Shown: positions 8,684 through 20,564 of the stretch, piece by piece | Numbering within the stretch: the first letter of the stretch is position 1 | Layout of the letters: each line of letters begins with the position of its first letter | Source of the DNA: Deltaproteobacteria bacterium | GTDB taxonomy: Bacteria > Myxococcota_A > UBA796 > UBA2385 | Direction: 5' to 3' | NCBI GenBank assembly: GCA_018401435.1 | Contig: JAGYJW010000002.1 | Coordinates: 186,001 to 250,000 of the forward strand | DNA: 64,000 nt | Position numbers and translations under genes: made by a program | Notes under the pieces: model-generated | The model's input: only the letters and a program-made list of their open reading frames with translations | Databases searched by the model: none | Told to the model about the DNA's origin: nothing

Positions 8684-9031
8684 TCAGCCTGGAGACAGGG
8701 CCGGACGCCCCAGGGCCGCCAGCGCCGCCAGGGCGGCGTCCTGGTCGGGGTAGCGGGTGGCCTGCAGCCGCGGGTGCTTCAAGACCAGCGTGGGGCTGGT
8801 GCTCAGCACATAGTGCACATGACCCGTGGCCCCATCCCGCATCAGGCAGTGACAAGGCGCTTTTTCGTGCGGACCTGGGGCGTGCCGCCAGGCGTCGCGA
8901 CTGCGGTCGGCCGACAGGCGCAGCTCGCCGTCTGGATCGATGAGGAAAAGCGCTGCTGGCCCATTCTCGGCCAGGTCACGATCCCAGGCGTCGCAGAAGG
9001 ACAGGCGCGGAGACCAGGCATCGGCGCTCAT
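8684..9031 (-). CDS. Small protein of unknown function in rhodanese operon
   Basis: A 115-residue soluble protein that I do not recognise. It has a possible short hydrophobic core, AALFLIDPDGELRLSADRS, and a Cys/His cluster, HEKAPCHCLM, that could bind a metal or act in redox chemistry. There is no signal peptide or membrane helix. Its ATG overlaps the stop of the rhodanese-like gene by 4 bp, and that gene in turn overlaps a tiny membrane-protein gene, so the three are one operon on the minus strand. The Cys-x-Cys next to a rhodanese-like partner makes sulfur or redox handling a reasonable guess, but this is inference only. The gene ends 3 bp from the convergent thiD stop. Confidence 0.6.
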   Translation of the reverse strand: MSADAWSPRLSFCDAWDRDLAENGPAALFLIDPDGELRLSADRSRDAWRHAPGPHEKAPCHCLMRDGATGHVHYVLSTSPTLVLKHPRLQATRYPDQDAALAALAALGRPALSPG

Positions 9032-9369
9032 GGGCGGCTCCGGAGGGGGCGCTCCAGGGGGCCGGTCCAGGCGGCCATTCCACCCTCCAGGTAGCTGGCT
9101 TGCACCCCCTGTCCGCGCAAGAAGACGGCCATCTCGGCCGCCCGGGCCCCGCCCGGATCCACCACCAGCAGCGGCTGGCTGGCGTCCACCCGGCCCAGGG
9201 CCGCGATCTGCACATCCCGGTAGGGGATGTGGATCGCGCCGGGCAGGTGGCCCCGGTTGAACTGGTCGGCCTCGCGAATATCGAGCACCTGCGAGAAGGG
9301 CAGCTCTCCGCAGATCACCCGCCAGGCCTCGACCCCCAGGGGTGCGCTGAAGCTGCGGTGCGCGGTCAT
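9028..9369 (-). CDS. Rhodanese-fold protein with Asp in place of catalytic Cys
   Basis: A single 113-residue rhodanese domain. The family features are clear: VLDIREADQFNRGHLPGAIHIPYRD in the first half (the R-E-x-x-E/D-F-x-x-G-H-I-x-G-A motif) and YLEGGMAAW near the end. The active-site loop reads LLVVDPGGARA, where sulfurtransferases have a Cys followed by a basic loop, so Asp sits at the catalytic position. A persulfide-forming role is therefore unlikely; a binding or regulatory role fits better. The ATG overlaps the stop codon of a 29-residue membrane protein upstream, and the stop overlaps the downstream start, both by 4 bp. Confidence 0.85.
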   Translation of the reverse strand: MTAHRSFSAPLGVEAWRVICGELPFSQVLDIREADQFNRGHLPGAIHIPYRDVQIAALGRVDASQPLLVVDPGGARAAEMAVFLRGQGVQASYLEGGMAAWTGPLERPLRSRP

Positions 9370-9455
9370 GTGCGGCCCTCGGCGGCGAGCAGGAAGAGGC
9401 AGAGCCCCACCAGCAGGAGCAGCATCAGCAGGCTGGCGGCGATCACGAGGTCCAT
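9366..9455 (-). CDS. 29-residue single-helix membrane protein
   Basis: Reading from the ATG at 9455 gives a 29-residue peptide that opens MDLVIAASLLMLLLLVGL and ends LAAEGRT. It is almost entirely one hydrophobic helix. The TGA overlaps the ATG of the rhodanese-like gene (ATGA), and the reading frame begins about 130 bp before the divergent DUF547 gene, so it is the first gene of a compact three-gene operon. Size and position recall small membrane assembly factors, but no family could be assigned. Confidence 0.55.
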   Translation of the reverse strand: MDLVIAASLLMLLLLVGLCLFLLAAEGRT

Positions 9456-9582
9456 GGGCACCCCCCGAAGGCATTATCGTCTCTGGGACCCGGCGCCCCG
9501 CTGAAGATCGCGGCGGCCTGCCTCGTCCCCACCTGAGACCCCGCCGCGGCAGCGGCATCCCCTCCGGCTCTTGGAGCCCCCA

Positions 9583-10347
9583 TTGCCCCTGCTTGCCCCC
9601 CTGCTCGCCCCCTTGCTCGCCCCCCTGCTCAGCCTGGCGGCCCAGGCCGGCGCCCCGGACCTCGCCGCCTACCAGGCCGCGCTGGACGCCTATGTCGATG
9701 CCCGATCCACCGTGGACTACGCGGGGCTGGAGGCCTCGAAGGCCCTGGAGCCGGTGGTGGCCTCCTTTGCCACCGCGACCGAGCCCACCGCGGCCGCCGA
9801 CAAGGCCGCCTTCTGGATCAACGCCTACAACGCGCTGACCCTGGACCTGATCTCCGACAGCTGGCCCCTGGGCAGCATCCGCGACCTGGATGGCGGAGAT
9901 CCGTGGAACAAGCGCAAGTTCACCGTGGCGGGCCGCCAGGTCACCCTCAACGACATCGAACACAAGATCCTGCGGCCCATGGGCGACGCCCGGGTGCACG
10001 CGGCGGTCAACTGCGCCAGCCGGGGCTGCCCGCCGCTGCCCACCCGGGCCTTTACCGGCGCCGGCCTGGAGGCCCAGCTCGACGCCGCCAGCCGGACCTG
10101 GGCCGCCACCAATGGCGCGGTGGTGGACCGCGCCGGCAAGCAGGTCCAGCTGTCGATGATCTTCGACTGGTATGGGGAAGACTTCCTGGGACGCGCGGAT
10201 CAGCCCGTGCCCGGGCTCAAGGGCAAGCAGGCGGCGGCCATCGACTTCCTGGCCGACCACGCCAGCGCCGACCTCGCCCACTTCCTGCGCAGCGGCGATT
10301 ATTCCGTGTCCTGGGCCCCCTATGACTGGAGGGTCAACCAGCGCTGA
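9583..10347 (+). CDS. Exported DUF547 protein
   Basis: A 254-residue protein with an N-terminal signal peptide made of a repeated Leu-Leu-Ala-Pro pattern followed by LLSLAAQAGA. The mature part is a DUF547 domain, whose molecular role is not established. Recognisable stretches are FWINAYNALTLDLI, a NKRKF(T) segment and ILRPMGDARVHAAVNCAS, with the conserved Cys and His residues seen in the family, then SRGCPPL. The start is the TTG at 9583, because GGAGCCCCCA lies directly before it as in other genes here; an upstream in-frame TTG at 9571 has no such site. It is transcribed alone, divergent from the small rhodanese operon. Confidence 0.8.
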   Translation: MPLLAPLLAPLLAPLLSLAAQAGAPDLAAYQAALDAYVDARSTVDYAGLEASKALEPVVASFATATEPTAAADKAAFWINAYNALTLDLISDSWPLGSIRDLDGGDPWNKRKFTVAGRQVTLNDIEHKILRPMGDARVHAAVNCASRGCPPLPTRAFTGAGLEAQLDAASRTWAATNGAVVDRAGKQVQLSMIFDWYGEDFLGRADQPVPGLKGKQAAAIDFLADHASADLAHFLRSGDYSVSWAPYDWRVNQR

Positions 10348-10462
10348 GGCGGGAGCGCCCGAAATAAGTGCGCGCCTCCGAAATGTAAAGAAAGGTCTGG
10401 GCAGACAATTCCCTGACGCAGCCGCTACGATGTCTCCTCGGTCGGCCCCGCTGGAGTCCCTC

Positions 10463-13429
<2,967 letters not shown>

Positions 13430-13435
13430 AGACGT

Positions 13436-14384
13436 GTGAGCGCCGACGAGACGGTTGATTTCGACGATATCACCGCCGCCGCCTCGCGCATTGGCGGCCG
13501 GGTCCATCACACCCCTGTCTTCACCAGCCGAAGCCTGGACGCCGCCAGCGGCAACCAGCTCTTCTTCAAGGCCGAGAACCTGCAGCGCTGCGGCGCCTTC
13601 AAGGCGCGGGGGGCCTGCAACGCCATCGCCCGCCTGCCGGCAGAGGCCGCGTCACGGGGCGTGATCACCGACAGCAGCGGCAACCACGGGCAGGCGCTGG
13701 CCTGGGGCCGCCGCCCAAGCCGGCCTGGCGTGCCGGGTGGTGATGCCGGCAGACGCCCCCGCGGTCAAGCAGGCCGCCGTGGCGGCCTATGGGGCCCAGA
13801 TTCACCTGTGTACGCCCACCCTCGCGGGACGTGCGGAGGCCGTGGCCCGCCTGCGCGCCCAGATGGGGGCCTGCTACATCCCCCCCTTCAACCACCCCGA
13901 CATCATCGCCGGCCAAGGCACCGTGGCCCTGGAGCTGCTGCAGGCCCACCCCGACCTGGACGCCCTGGTGCTGCCTGTCGGCGGTGGTGGGCTGACATGG
14001 GCTGCGCCATCGCCGGCCAGAATGCGGCCGGGGCCGCGCGCCCGCGGCAGAGCCTACCGGCGCCAACGACGCCGCCCGCAGCAAGCAGGCGGCCGGCCGG
14101 CACCTGCCCCCGGATCGCGAGCACCGCAGCGTGGCCGGCGGGCTGGGCCAGGGCCGCGCCTGACCGGCCCAGCCTGCGCGATCGGGTGGAGGCCGTGCTG
14201 GAGGTCGAAGACAGCTGCCATGCGCCTGCTGGCCAGCCGCATGAAGCTGGTGGTGGAGCCCAGCGGCGCCATCGGCCTGGCCGCGGTGCTGTCGGGGCGC
14301 CTGCCCCTGCGCGGCGCCCGTATCGGCGTGGTGCTCAGCGGCGGCAATGTGGACCTCGCGCAGCTCGGCGCAGACGCCCCCTGA
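13436..14384 (+). pseudogene. Threonine/serine dehydratase-like gene, several frameshifts
   Basis: A fold-type II PLP enzyme of the threonine dehydratase / serine racemase family. The GTG at 13436 gives a good N terminus with FFKAENLQRCGAFKARGA, carrying the PLP lysine, and TDSSGNHGQALAW. The frame then breaks near 13704. Removing one G restores LAWAAAQAGLACRVVMPADA, so a one-base insertion is visible. The next frame runs to LPVGGGGL, the glycine loop that binds the PLP phosphate. After about 14000 the homologous pieces EPTGANDAARSKQ and RMKLVVEPSGAIGLAAVL sit in different frames. At least four indels are needed. This is either a decaying gene or a poorly called consensus. It follows the lectin lipoprotein by 6 bp. 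Confidence 0.75.
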
Positions 14385-14393
14385 TCGGCGGGC

Positions 14394-15580
14394 TCAGAGC
14401 CCCCGACCGAAGGCCACCAGCTCGTCTTCGATGTCGAGGATGGCCGAGCTGCGACCCCAGTCCCCGTTGGTCACCAAGACAAAGCCCAGCTCGCCGCTGG
14501 GGTTCATGAAGAGGTCGCTGGCCACACCCAGCTCGGCGCCGCTGTGGCCGATCCAGGGCTGGGGGTCGCCCAGGTCCTCGGTATACCAACCCAAGCCCTG
14601 GTCATCGGCCAGGCGGGATAGGCCGGCGCCATCATCTCGTAGAGGTCTGCGGGCTCCAACAGCCGCGTGCCATAGAGGCTGCCGCCCCGCGCCGCCGTGG
14701 CCAGGAAGCAGGCCATGTCGTGGGCGCTGCTGCGCAGGCCGCCATTGGGGTAGTCGGCGAAGGTGGTGTGGCCCTGGGGCGCCCATGCCCCCCCCTCCCA
14801 GAGGGTGGGTTCGGCCAGCGCGTCCAGGTCGAAGTCCGAGACCCGCCAGCCGCTGTGGGCCATGCCGAGGGGGCCGAAGATGTGCTGCTGCGTCCAGTCG
14901 GCAAAATCCTCGCCCGTCGCGTCTTCGACCAGGCTGCCCAACAAGGAGTAGCCCATATTGCTGTAGACATTGCGGGCCTCGGGGCCGGCCGCCACAAAGT
15001 TGCGCCGGGCGCTGTAGTCGGCGCCCCCGGGTTCGAAATAGCGCCGGTTGACCTGGGCCAGGCTGAGCGTTGGGTCTTCATTGACGTCGTAGTAGCCATC
15101 CATGGCGGCGTAGTTGTCGGCCACCCCACCCACATGGGCCATCAGGGCGCGGGGCCGGATGGCCGCGCCATCGGGGTGCCGGGCGGTGAAGGAGAGCTGG
15201 GCGTCGATGGCCTGGTCGAGGTCCACCGCGCCCTCTGCCGCCAGCATCATGACGCTGGTGGCGGTGACCAGCTTGGACACCGAGGCCCACACGAAGGGGG
15301 TGTCGGTCGTGACGGCGTGGGCGCTGCCACCAGCCTTGTGTCCATAGGCGCCACACCACACCACATCGCCGCCCTTGACGATGCAGGCAGAGAGGCCGGG
15401 CAGGTGGCCCTCGGTTGGCGTAGATGCGGTGGTCGAGGTCGGGTTGCCGGGCCAGGCCGCCGTAGCCGCCTCGCAGGCGGTCTCACCCGGGGCGGCCCGG
15501 TCGTCGGGATCGCCGGCGAGGGGGGTGGGCGAGAGGGGGGCCGCGGACCCCGCGCAGGCGCCCAGGACGCAGAGGGACAA
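14394..15580 (-). pseudogene. Class C beta-lactamase-like serine hydrolase lipoprotein, frameshifted
   Basis: An exported serine hydrolase of the beta-lactamase/DD-peptidase fold. The N terminus contains LSLCVLGACAGSA, a lipobox. The catalytic S-x-x-K is in FVWASVSKLVTA, the Y-x-N in NVYSNMGYSLLG, and the third motif H-S-G in WIGHSGAELG. The last motif lies in a different frame from the first two, with the switch near 14620-14635, after LYEMMAP. With one base corrected, the C terminus continues LADDQGLGWYTEDLGDPQPW and ends near 14394. The true start may be a little upstream of 15580, because hydrophobic codons continue there. All active-site residues remain, so the frame break may be a sequencing error. 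Confidence 0.75.
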
Positions 15581-15695
15581 GGGCAGCAGGATGGCCAGGT
15601 CGGGCGGAACGACAATCTGTGGGGACTCGGGGCGCTGACGACCCCGCCCCGCCTTTCTTCAACCCGACGACCGACAAAGGCTCAGCGGCCCATCA

Positions 15696-15708
15696 GACTC
15701 GTGTTTCG
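15696..15708 (+). repeat. Left terminal inverted repeat of the insertion sequence
   Basis: Reads GACTCGTGTTTCG and matches the reverse complement of 17209-17221 exactly over 13 bp. Confidence 0.8.
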
Positions 15709-15869
15709 CACTCTCCAGCAAAGCCTTGGGATGAGAGCGCTGCGGTCGGCCGGCGAAAGAGGTAGCGCCCCAAGCCAGTGGAAACGGTAGACAGCGACAG
15801 GCGGATCCGTGATGAGGGGATTGCAACGTCAACCCACCCCGGAGGCGCCCAGTGCTGTGCATCTGCGGT

Positions 15870-17130
15870 AGCCGGTCTGATCGCCCTGATCGAGGTGTTC
15901 CGCCCAGCTTTTACCCGTCCGTCCTTCGAGAAGTGCCGGCAGCTGCGGTTTGGCTGGTTCCCGACCCAGGGCGGCGGACGGTCACGGCGCCATCAGGCTT
16001 GGCCAGGGTGGGCGAGGGCACGATGCAGTGGCACCGCTTTCTTCGACGGCGCGGTGGTCTGCCGATGAACTCGGCCGACTCGCTGCAGCAGATCCTGCGC
16101 ACTCGTAGCGGTGCGAGCTGGTGGTCGCCCTCTCGACGATACGTTGGCGCCGAAGAAAGGCCGCGGGTGGGCATTTGCAACCACACGTGACGCGGTGCGT
16201 TCGTCCCGCGGCACAGGCCTTCGCTTCGGCACTGCCCGTGTCCTGTGTGTGGTCGTGCAGCCTTCGTTCAGCCACCGGCCGGCACTCCGGTGCCTTCCGG
16301 CTGTGGCTGGAGCAAGAAGACGGCTGGTAGCCGACGGCGTGGCTCACTCAAGAAGCCATCCATCTCACCGAACTGGCCTGCGAGTTGGTCCAACTTGTCG
16401 CCTCCTGGGTCGGAGCGCGACGGATCAGGTGCTCGGCGACAGCGCCTACTCGCTGCGCCGAAGTCGGGTAGAACCTGCCCTGTAACTCGGTGCTGGTCGG
16501 TGCAATGTGGCACGACGCAGCCCTTACGACGCTGCCGGATCCGCGCCTGCAGCCGATCGCCCCCGTCTCCGGGGGCCGCGTTTCCACGCCCGCCCAGATG
16601 GCTCAGGGACGAGGGCATCCTGTGGAGGCCCAGACGGTCCGTATCTACGGCTGCGACCGTCGAGTGTTGAAGACGGTCCTTGCGCATGGTGCCACCGCGT
16701 CGCCACGCCTTTGCCGCTCCGGGTGGTCATTGTCCGCAGGACGACGGGCGAAATCGCCTGTCGAGTCTACTTCTCCAGCGACGCCACCATGAGCCCTGAG
16801 ATCCCGTAGGCTCCGCCGCTCTCCGGTGGCCCATCGAGGTCACCTTCCGCGACCTCAGCAGCACTCGAGCCGCCGACCCTTCGAAACCGGAAGCGGGCTG
16901 CCGTCGGCGTGCACCCGCCCCTGGTGGGCCTCCTCTTCTCCATCACCGTCCTCTGGTACGACGTGCTGGCCACCGGGTCCGCCTCGACTGGGCCCCGCCG
17001 CTCCCCTGGTACCGCCAGCGCCGAAGCCCCTCTTCCAGGAGGTCCTCGCGACGGCCAGGGCGAGCGGCAGCTGCATCGGTATTTGTTGATCCATCGTGCT
17101 GGTGCACTTCGGCAACAAATCCGGAGGGTC
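15870..17130 (+). pseudogene. DDE transposase remnant (IS4/IS701-like), multiply frameshifted
   Basis: Stitched across frames, the plus strand gives successive pieces of an IS4/IS701-type DDE transposase: an N-terminal FRPAFTRPSFEK, then GRRTVTAPSGLARVG, WHRFL, the first catalytic Asp region ELVVALDDTLAPKKGRGW near 16120-16170, TDQVLGDSAYSLRR with the second Asp near 16430, LRVVIVRRTTGEI with YFSSDATMSPE near 16710-16800, EVTFRDLSS with the Glu region near 16835, and VGLLFSITVLWYD near 16925. The order matches the family, but every piece is in a new frame with extra stops, so the enzyme is dead. The decay is far heavier than in the neighbouring crt genes, which favours true pseudogenisation here. 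Confidence 0.7.
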
Positions 17131-17208
17131 CCCGCCTGCGGCTGACAGAGCACCCCCGCCCACGGCATCCTCGTCACGATGCGCAGGGTGATGGAGAGTC
17201 GAAGACTC

Positions 17209-17221
17209 CGAAACACGAGTC
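17209..17221 (-). repeat. Right terminal inverted repeat of the insertion sequence
   Basis: Inverted copy of 15696-15708. Its last two bases are also the last two bases of the minus-strand crtB stop codon (17220-17222), so the element abuts or slightly truncates crtB. Confidence 0.8.
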
Positions 17222-18140
17222 AGAGGAGCTGCTGGTGAAGCCGCCGGGCGTGGCCGGACCAGCGCCGGGGATTCAGGGCCGAGAGCAACCCGAGGAGCAC
17301 CATTGCGGCCCGCTCGGCAGGCGGCACCACCATGCGACCTTGCATTGGATCGCCCCCCCGCACCCGCAGCAGCCGCCGGCCGATCTGCCGGTAGAGCCGG
17401 CTGGCCACCAGGATCGCGATCCGGGGCCGCCAGGGGATGAACCCCGCCCCGTCCAGTCCCTGAGAATAAAGTCGCTCAGCCCGTTCCAAGAGAGTCTTCA
17501 CCGAGGCCACCACCGCCGCACGGGGGGCCTCGCCCGCGATCAGGGCCGCCTGGCTGCTGCCCTGGGCCACCAGCAGGTCCTCGGGCACATAGACCCGATC
17601 CCGCCCCAGATCCTCCAACACATCGCGGCAGATGTTGGTGAGCTGCATGGCCTCGCCCAGCGCCTTGGCGGGGGCCTGGGACCGGGGGTCGGTCACGCCC
17701 ATGACCCCACACATCATCAGGCCCACGGTGCCGGCCACCTGGTAACAATAGCGGTCCAAGGCCGCGCTGTCGGGCAGGCGCACCGTCTCGAGATCGGACA
17801 GCACGCCGGCCATCAGGTCGCGGGCCACGCCCAAGGGGATGCCGGTGCGCCGGGCCACCTCCAGAAAGCCGGCCACCACGGGCCGGGCGGGGGCGCGGCC
17901 CTCCAGCTCCCGCGCCACGGCGGCCAGATCCCGGTGCGCCGTCTGCACATCGGGCGCCTCGTCCGCGAGGTCATCCACCAGCCGGCAGAAGGTGTAGACC
18001 ACCGCCGCGTCGTCCCGCTGGCTGGCGGGCAGGAAGACCGCGGCCAGCCGGAAGCTGCGGGCGTGGCGGGCCAGCGCCGCGCGGCTGTGGGCCCGCAGAT
18101 CGGCCTGCGCCGCGTGAGCATCGGCCATGGGTGCGTTCAC
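17220..18140 (-). CDS. crtB: Phytoene synthase
   Basis: Condenses two geranylgeranyl diphosphates head to head into phytoene, the first committed carotenoid step. About 306 residues, the usual size. The squalene/phytoene synthase motifs are present: FCRLVDDLADEAPD near residue 55 (first Asp-rich motif), YCYQVAGTVGLMM, and QLTNICRDVLEDLGRDRVYVP (second Asp-rich motif). The GTG at 18140 overlaps the crtE stop by 4 bp (GTGA); an ATG at 18128 is the alternative. It is the last gene of the crtL-crtE-crtB operon. Its stop codon lies in the inverted repeat of a decayed insertion sequence, so the extreme C terminus may have been altered by that insertion. Confidence 0.95.
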   Translation of the reverse strand: MNAPMADAHAAQADLRAHSRAALARHARSFRLAAVFLPASQRDDAAVVYTFCRLVDDLADEAPDVQTAHRDLAAVARELEGRAPARPVVAGFLEVARRTGIPLGVARDLMAGVLSDLETVRLPDSAALDRYCYQVAGTVGLMMCGVMGVTDPRSQAPAKALGEAMQLTNICRDVLEDLGRDRVYVPEDLLVAQGSSQAALIAGEAPRAAVVASVKTLLERAERLYSQGLDGAGFIPWRPRIAILVASRLYRQIGRRLLRVRGGDPMQGRMVVPPAERAAMVLLGLLSALNPRRWSGHARRLHQQLL

Positions 18141-19186
18141 GCGCCCATCCGGTGGCGAATGGGCCGCAAGGCGACGGCGCACAGCTCTCCCGCCACCCGG
18201 AGCAGATCCGGGGCACAGGCCAGGGCCGTGTCGCCCACCACCCGGCGCTCACAGTCGCGGATCTGGTTGAGCACTGCAGCCAAGGCGCCGCTCTCCTCGA
18301 AGCGTCGGGCGGCCTCGGCCACCGCTGCGTCGCTGGTCTGGTCGCGGTCGGCCGCCAGCAGGCCCACCAGCCAGGCGCGGTCCTCGGGCCAGCGCTCCAG
18401 GTGGGCCACCACCAGGGCGCTCACCTTGCCCTCCTTCAGATCCGAGCCGCGCTCTCCGCGGCCCTTGTCGCCAAAGAGGTCCACCACGTCGTCCTGCAGC
18501 TGGTAGAGCAGGCCCAGCTCGGCGAAGGGGCGGGACACGGCGGCGGCGGCGTCGCGATCCAGCCCCGCCACCAGGGCGGCCCCCTCCACCGGCAGGCCAA
18601 AGAGGGCCCCGGTCTTGCCCCGGGCGCAGCGCTCCCAGGCCACCCGGCTGAGGTGGCCCGCGGCCAGCAGATCCATCTCTTCGGCCTGACCGCGCACGAT
18701 GCGCACCGCGCTGGCCGCCAGGGCGACGGAGAGGCCCGCCCGGATCTCGGCGGACAAGGGCGACTCGTCCACCGCCAGGAAGGGCAACATCAGCATGAGG
18801 TCGCCGGCGTTGATGGCCTGGGGCACGCCATGGCGCACCCAGGTAGTGGGGTGTCCCCGGCGTACCCGGTCGCCGTCCTGGATATCGTCGTGTATCAGCG
18901 TGGCGTTGTGCAGCAGCTCCACTGCAGCCGCCCAGGGCACGGCGGACAGAATATCGCCTCGCAGCGCGCTCACGGTGGCCAAGGCAAGCCGCGCCCGCAG
19001 GCGCCGACCGCCGGTTGCGAGGTGCTCCTGGGCCATCACGCCGGCGCGTTCCAGGCGGTCCCCCGACGAGAGGCGCCGCATCAGCTGCTCGGTGGCTCCG
19101 AGGGCCATCTCCAGCCCCTCATCCGCCAGCAGGCTGGGCTGGCGCTCGGCGCGATGGATGTGCAGGGCAACGGTCTGGGCGGTCAT
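18137..19186 (-). CDS. crtE: Geranylgeranyl diphosphate synthase
   Basis: Chain-elongating trans-isoprenyl diphosphate synthase that supplies GGPP to phytoene synthase. The first Asp-rich motif is LLHNATLIHDDIQDGDRVRR (DDxxD), the second QLQDDVVDLFGDKG (DDxxD), with the GGRRLRARLALA and HGVPQAINAGD segments expected in the family. The ATG at 19186 has AAGGAG seven bases upstream and gives a normal 349-residue protein. An ATG at 19228 that overlaps the crtL stop is also possible. The gene lies between crtL and crtB in a tightly packed operon. Confidence 0.93.
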   Translation of the reverse strand: MTAQTVALHIHRAERQPSLLADEGLEMALGATEQLMRRLSSGDRLERAGVMAQEHLATGGRRLRARLALATVSALRGDILSAVPWAAAVELLHNATLIHDDIQDGDRVRRGHPTTWVRHGVPQAINAGDLMLMLPFLAVDESPLSAEIRAGLSVALAASAVRIVRGQAEEMDLLAAGHLSRVAWERCARGKTGALFGLPVEGAALVAGLDRDAAAAVSRPFAELGLLYQLQDDVVDLFGDKGRGERGSDLKEGKVSALVVAHLERWPEDRAWLVGLLAADRDQTSDAAVAEAARRFEESGALAAVLNQIRDCERRVVGDTALACAPDLLRVAGELCAVALRPIRHRMGA

Positions 19187-19224
19187 ATCGACTCCTTCGG
19201 TCGGGAGGTGGGACAGCGGGGCGG

Positions 19225-20466
19225 TCATGCGCCCACCACGGCCCGAATCAGGCTGGCGCCCTGGCGGGCCCCCATGCCCATCAGGGTCCAGCGGGTGCGG
19301 GCGTCCACGCGGGCGAAGAGGTCCGCCATCGTGCGGGCGGTGTCGGAGGGGCTGTCGGTGGCGGACAGAAAGCCCGTCCAGCGGTCCTGGGGCAGATCGA
19401 AGAAGCCATCGAAGAAGCGGCCGGTGGCGTCGCGGTCCAGCCCGCAGAGCACGTCCATGCCGAATCGGTAGAGCTCCCAGCTGCGCTGGCGATCGGGGGT
19501 CCAAATGCTACGCCAGGCCGAGGCCGCCGCGGCGTCCAGGTCTGCCCCGGACAGGCCTCGGGCCAGGGCGTCGGCGAGCACGGGGGCCAAGGCCAGGGTC
19601 CGGGCCAGCTGGTAGCCCGAGGCGGGGTGCACCAGGCCCGCGGCAGCCCCAAAGCCCACCGTGCGCTGGTCCAGGCGCGGCAGGGGCCCGCCCATCGCGA
19701 TCGTGCAGAACTCCTCTTCCAGCACGGCCACCCGCTGGATGCCCAGCCGCTCCAGGCGGCGGTCCAGCCGGCGGGCCAGCTCCCAGTGCGAGACCGGCGG
19801 CCGGCGCACCAGCACCGTCTCTTCCACGAAGAGCAGATCCCAGCCCAGGGGCAAGGCATATAGGAAGGAGGGCGTCCCGTCTTCGTCGTCCACCCCCGCG
19901 CCGCCGGCCGAGGTGGACCAGTCCATCAGCACCATCTCGCCGCAGCGCCAGGGGTGGCCGGTCACGCGGATCAGCTGGCCATAGGCGGTCTGGTAGCCCG
20001 GGGCGGCGCCAGCCTGACGCTGCAACAACCGACTGCCCGACCCGGTGGCGTCCACCACCAGGCGCGCCCGGCGCTCGCACCCATCCGACAGGGTGATCGT
20101 CGCGCCGCTGCGGTCGTGCGTCACCGCGGCAGCGGTGGCCCGCTCCACCCCCACGCCCGCCTCCGCGCAGGCCGCCCGCAGCTTCTGCTGCAGGCGGGGG
20201 GTCTGGACGCGGGCGTAGCGCCGGTCCAGGATCTGCTCCTTGCGCCGCGGCGTGAAGACCGAAGGCGCCGCCCAGGAGGCCTCGATACACCCCTCGGCCG
20301 GCGTGCCCACCAGCTCATCGGACCAGCTCCCGAAGTTCTGGGTCCAGCGGGCCTCCGGCGTCGGGGCGACCAGCTGGACCGTCAGCCCGCGCAGGGCCGA
20401 CTGGGCGGCCAAGGCGAGCGCGGCAGGCCCCGAGCCAAGAATCAGCAGGTCCAGGGGGGTGTTCAT
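19225..20466 (-). CDS. crtL: Lycopene cyclase of the CrtL (plant/cyanobacterial) type
   Basis: FAD/NAD(P)-binding lycopene cyclase, 413 residues, that closes an ionone ring on a psi end of lycopene or a related carotene. The N-terminal nucleotide fold reads LLILGSGPAALALAAQSA. CrtL hallmarks follow: FLYALPLGWDLLFVEETVLV, GFGAAAGLVHPASGYQLA and FFDGFFDLPQDRWTGFLS, each with a close counterpart in plant and cyanobacterial cyclases. Model myxobacteria instead use small heterodimeric cyclases (CrtYc/CrtYd), so this type is notable in such a genome. The ATG at 20466 has GGAG seven bases upstream. It is the first gene of the leftward operon, with its own promoter in the divergent spacer. Confidence 0.88.
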   Translation of the reverse strand: MNTPLDLLILGSGPAALALAAQSALRGLTVQLVAPTPEARWTQNFGSWSDELVGTPAEGCIEASWAAPSVFTPRRKEQILDRRYARVQTPRLQQKLRAACAEAGVGVERATAAAVTHDRSGATITLSDGCERRARLVVDATGSGSRLLQRQAGAAPGYQTAYGQLIRVTGHPWRCGEMVLMDWSTSAGGAGVDDEDGTPSFLYALPLGWDLLFVEETVLVRRPPVSHWELARRLDRRLERLGIQRVAVLEEEFCTIAMGGPLPRLDQRTVGFGAAAGLVHPASGYQLARTLALAPVLADALARGLSGADLDAAAASAWRSIWTPDRQRSWELYRFGMDVLCGLDRDATGRFFDGFFDLPQDRWTGFLSATDSPSDTARTMADLFARVDARTRWTLMGMGARQGASLIRAVVGA

Positions 20467-20510
20467 CGGGGACTCCGGGAGAGGTCAACTGTCTACAGAA
20501 CCACTCGAAC

Positions 20511-20523
20511 TGCTTGCAAAGCA
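20511..20523. promoter_or_regulatory. Palindrome overlapping the crtL promoter -10 region
   Basis: TGCTTGCAAAGCA: 5-bp inverted arms around GCA. It touches the -10 box of the leftward promoter, a position where a repressor would block polymerase. Operator function is inferred from position only. Confidence 0.35.
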
Positions 20524-20550
20524 TATACAGCCGTGTGAGGTAGCGTGCAA
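20522..20550 (-). promoter_or_regulatory. Sigma-70-like promoter of the crtL-crtE-crtB operon
   Basis: On the minus strand, TTGCAC (20550-20545) is followed after exactly 17 bp by TATATG (20527-20522). It lies about 55 bp upstream of the crtL ATG, in the one conspicuously AT-rich patch of this spacer. Confidence 0.6.
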
Positions 20551-20564
20551 GATGTTTGAACATC
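20551..20564. promoter_or_regulatory. Palindrome just upstream of the crtL -35 box
   Basis: GATGTTTGAACATC: 6-bp inverted arms with a 2-bp spacer, ending one base from the -35 hexamer and 29 bp before the crtC start on the other strand. It could be an activator or repressor site shared by both operons. The regulator is unknown. Confidence 0.4.

Larger units (their letters stand above)
15696..17221 (+). mobile_element. Decayed IS4/IS701-like insertion sequence with terminal inverted repeats
   Basis: A 1,526-bp element bounded by perfect 13-bp inverted repeats (15696-15708 and 17209-17221). Just inside both ends a CTCTCC-containing stretch is also shared in inverted orientation. The interior is the only recognisable content of this otherwise gene-free 1.6-kb stretch: scraps of a DDE transposase in all three plus-strand frames. 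The right end coincides with the crtB stop codon. No clear target duplication is visible. Confidence 0.75.
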
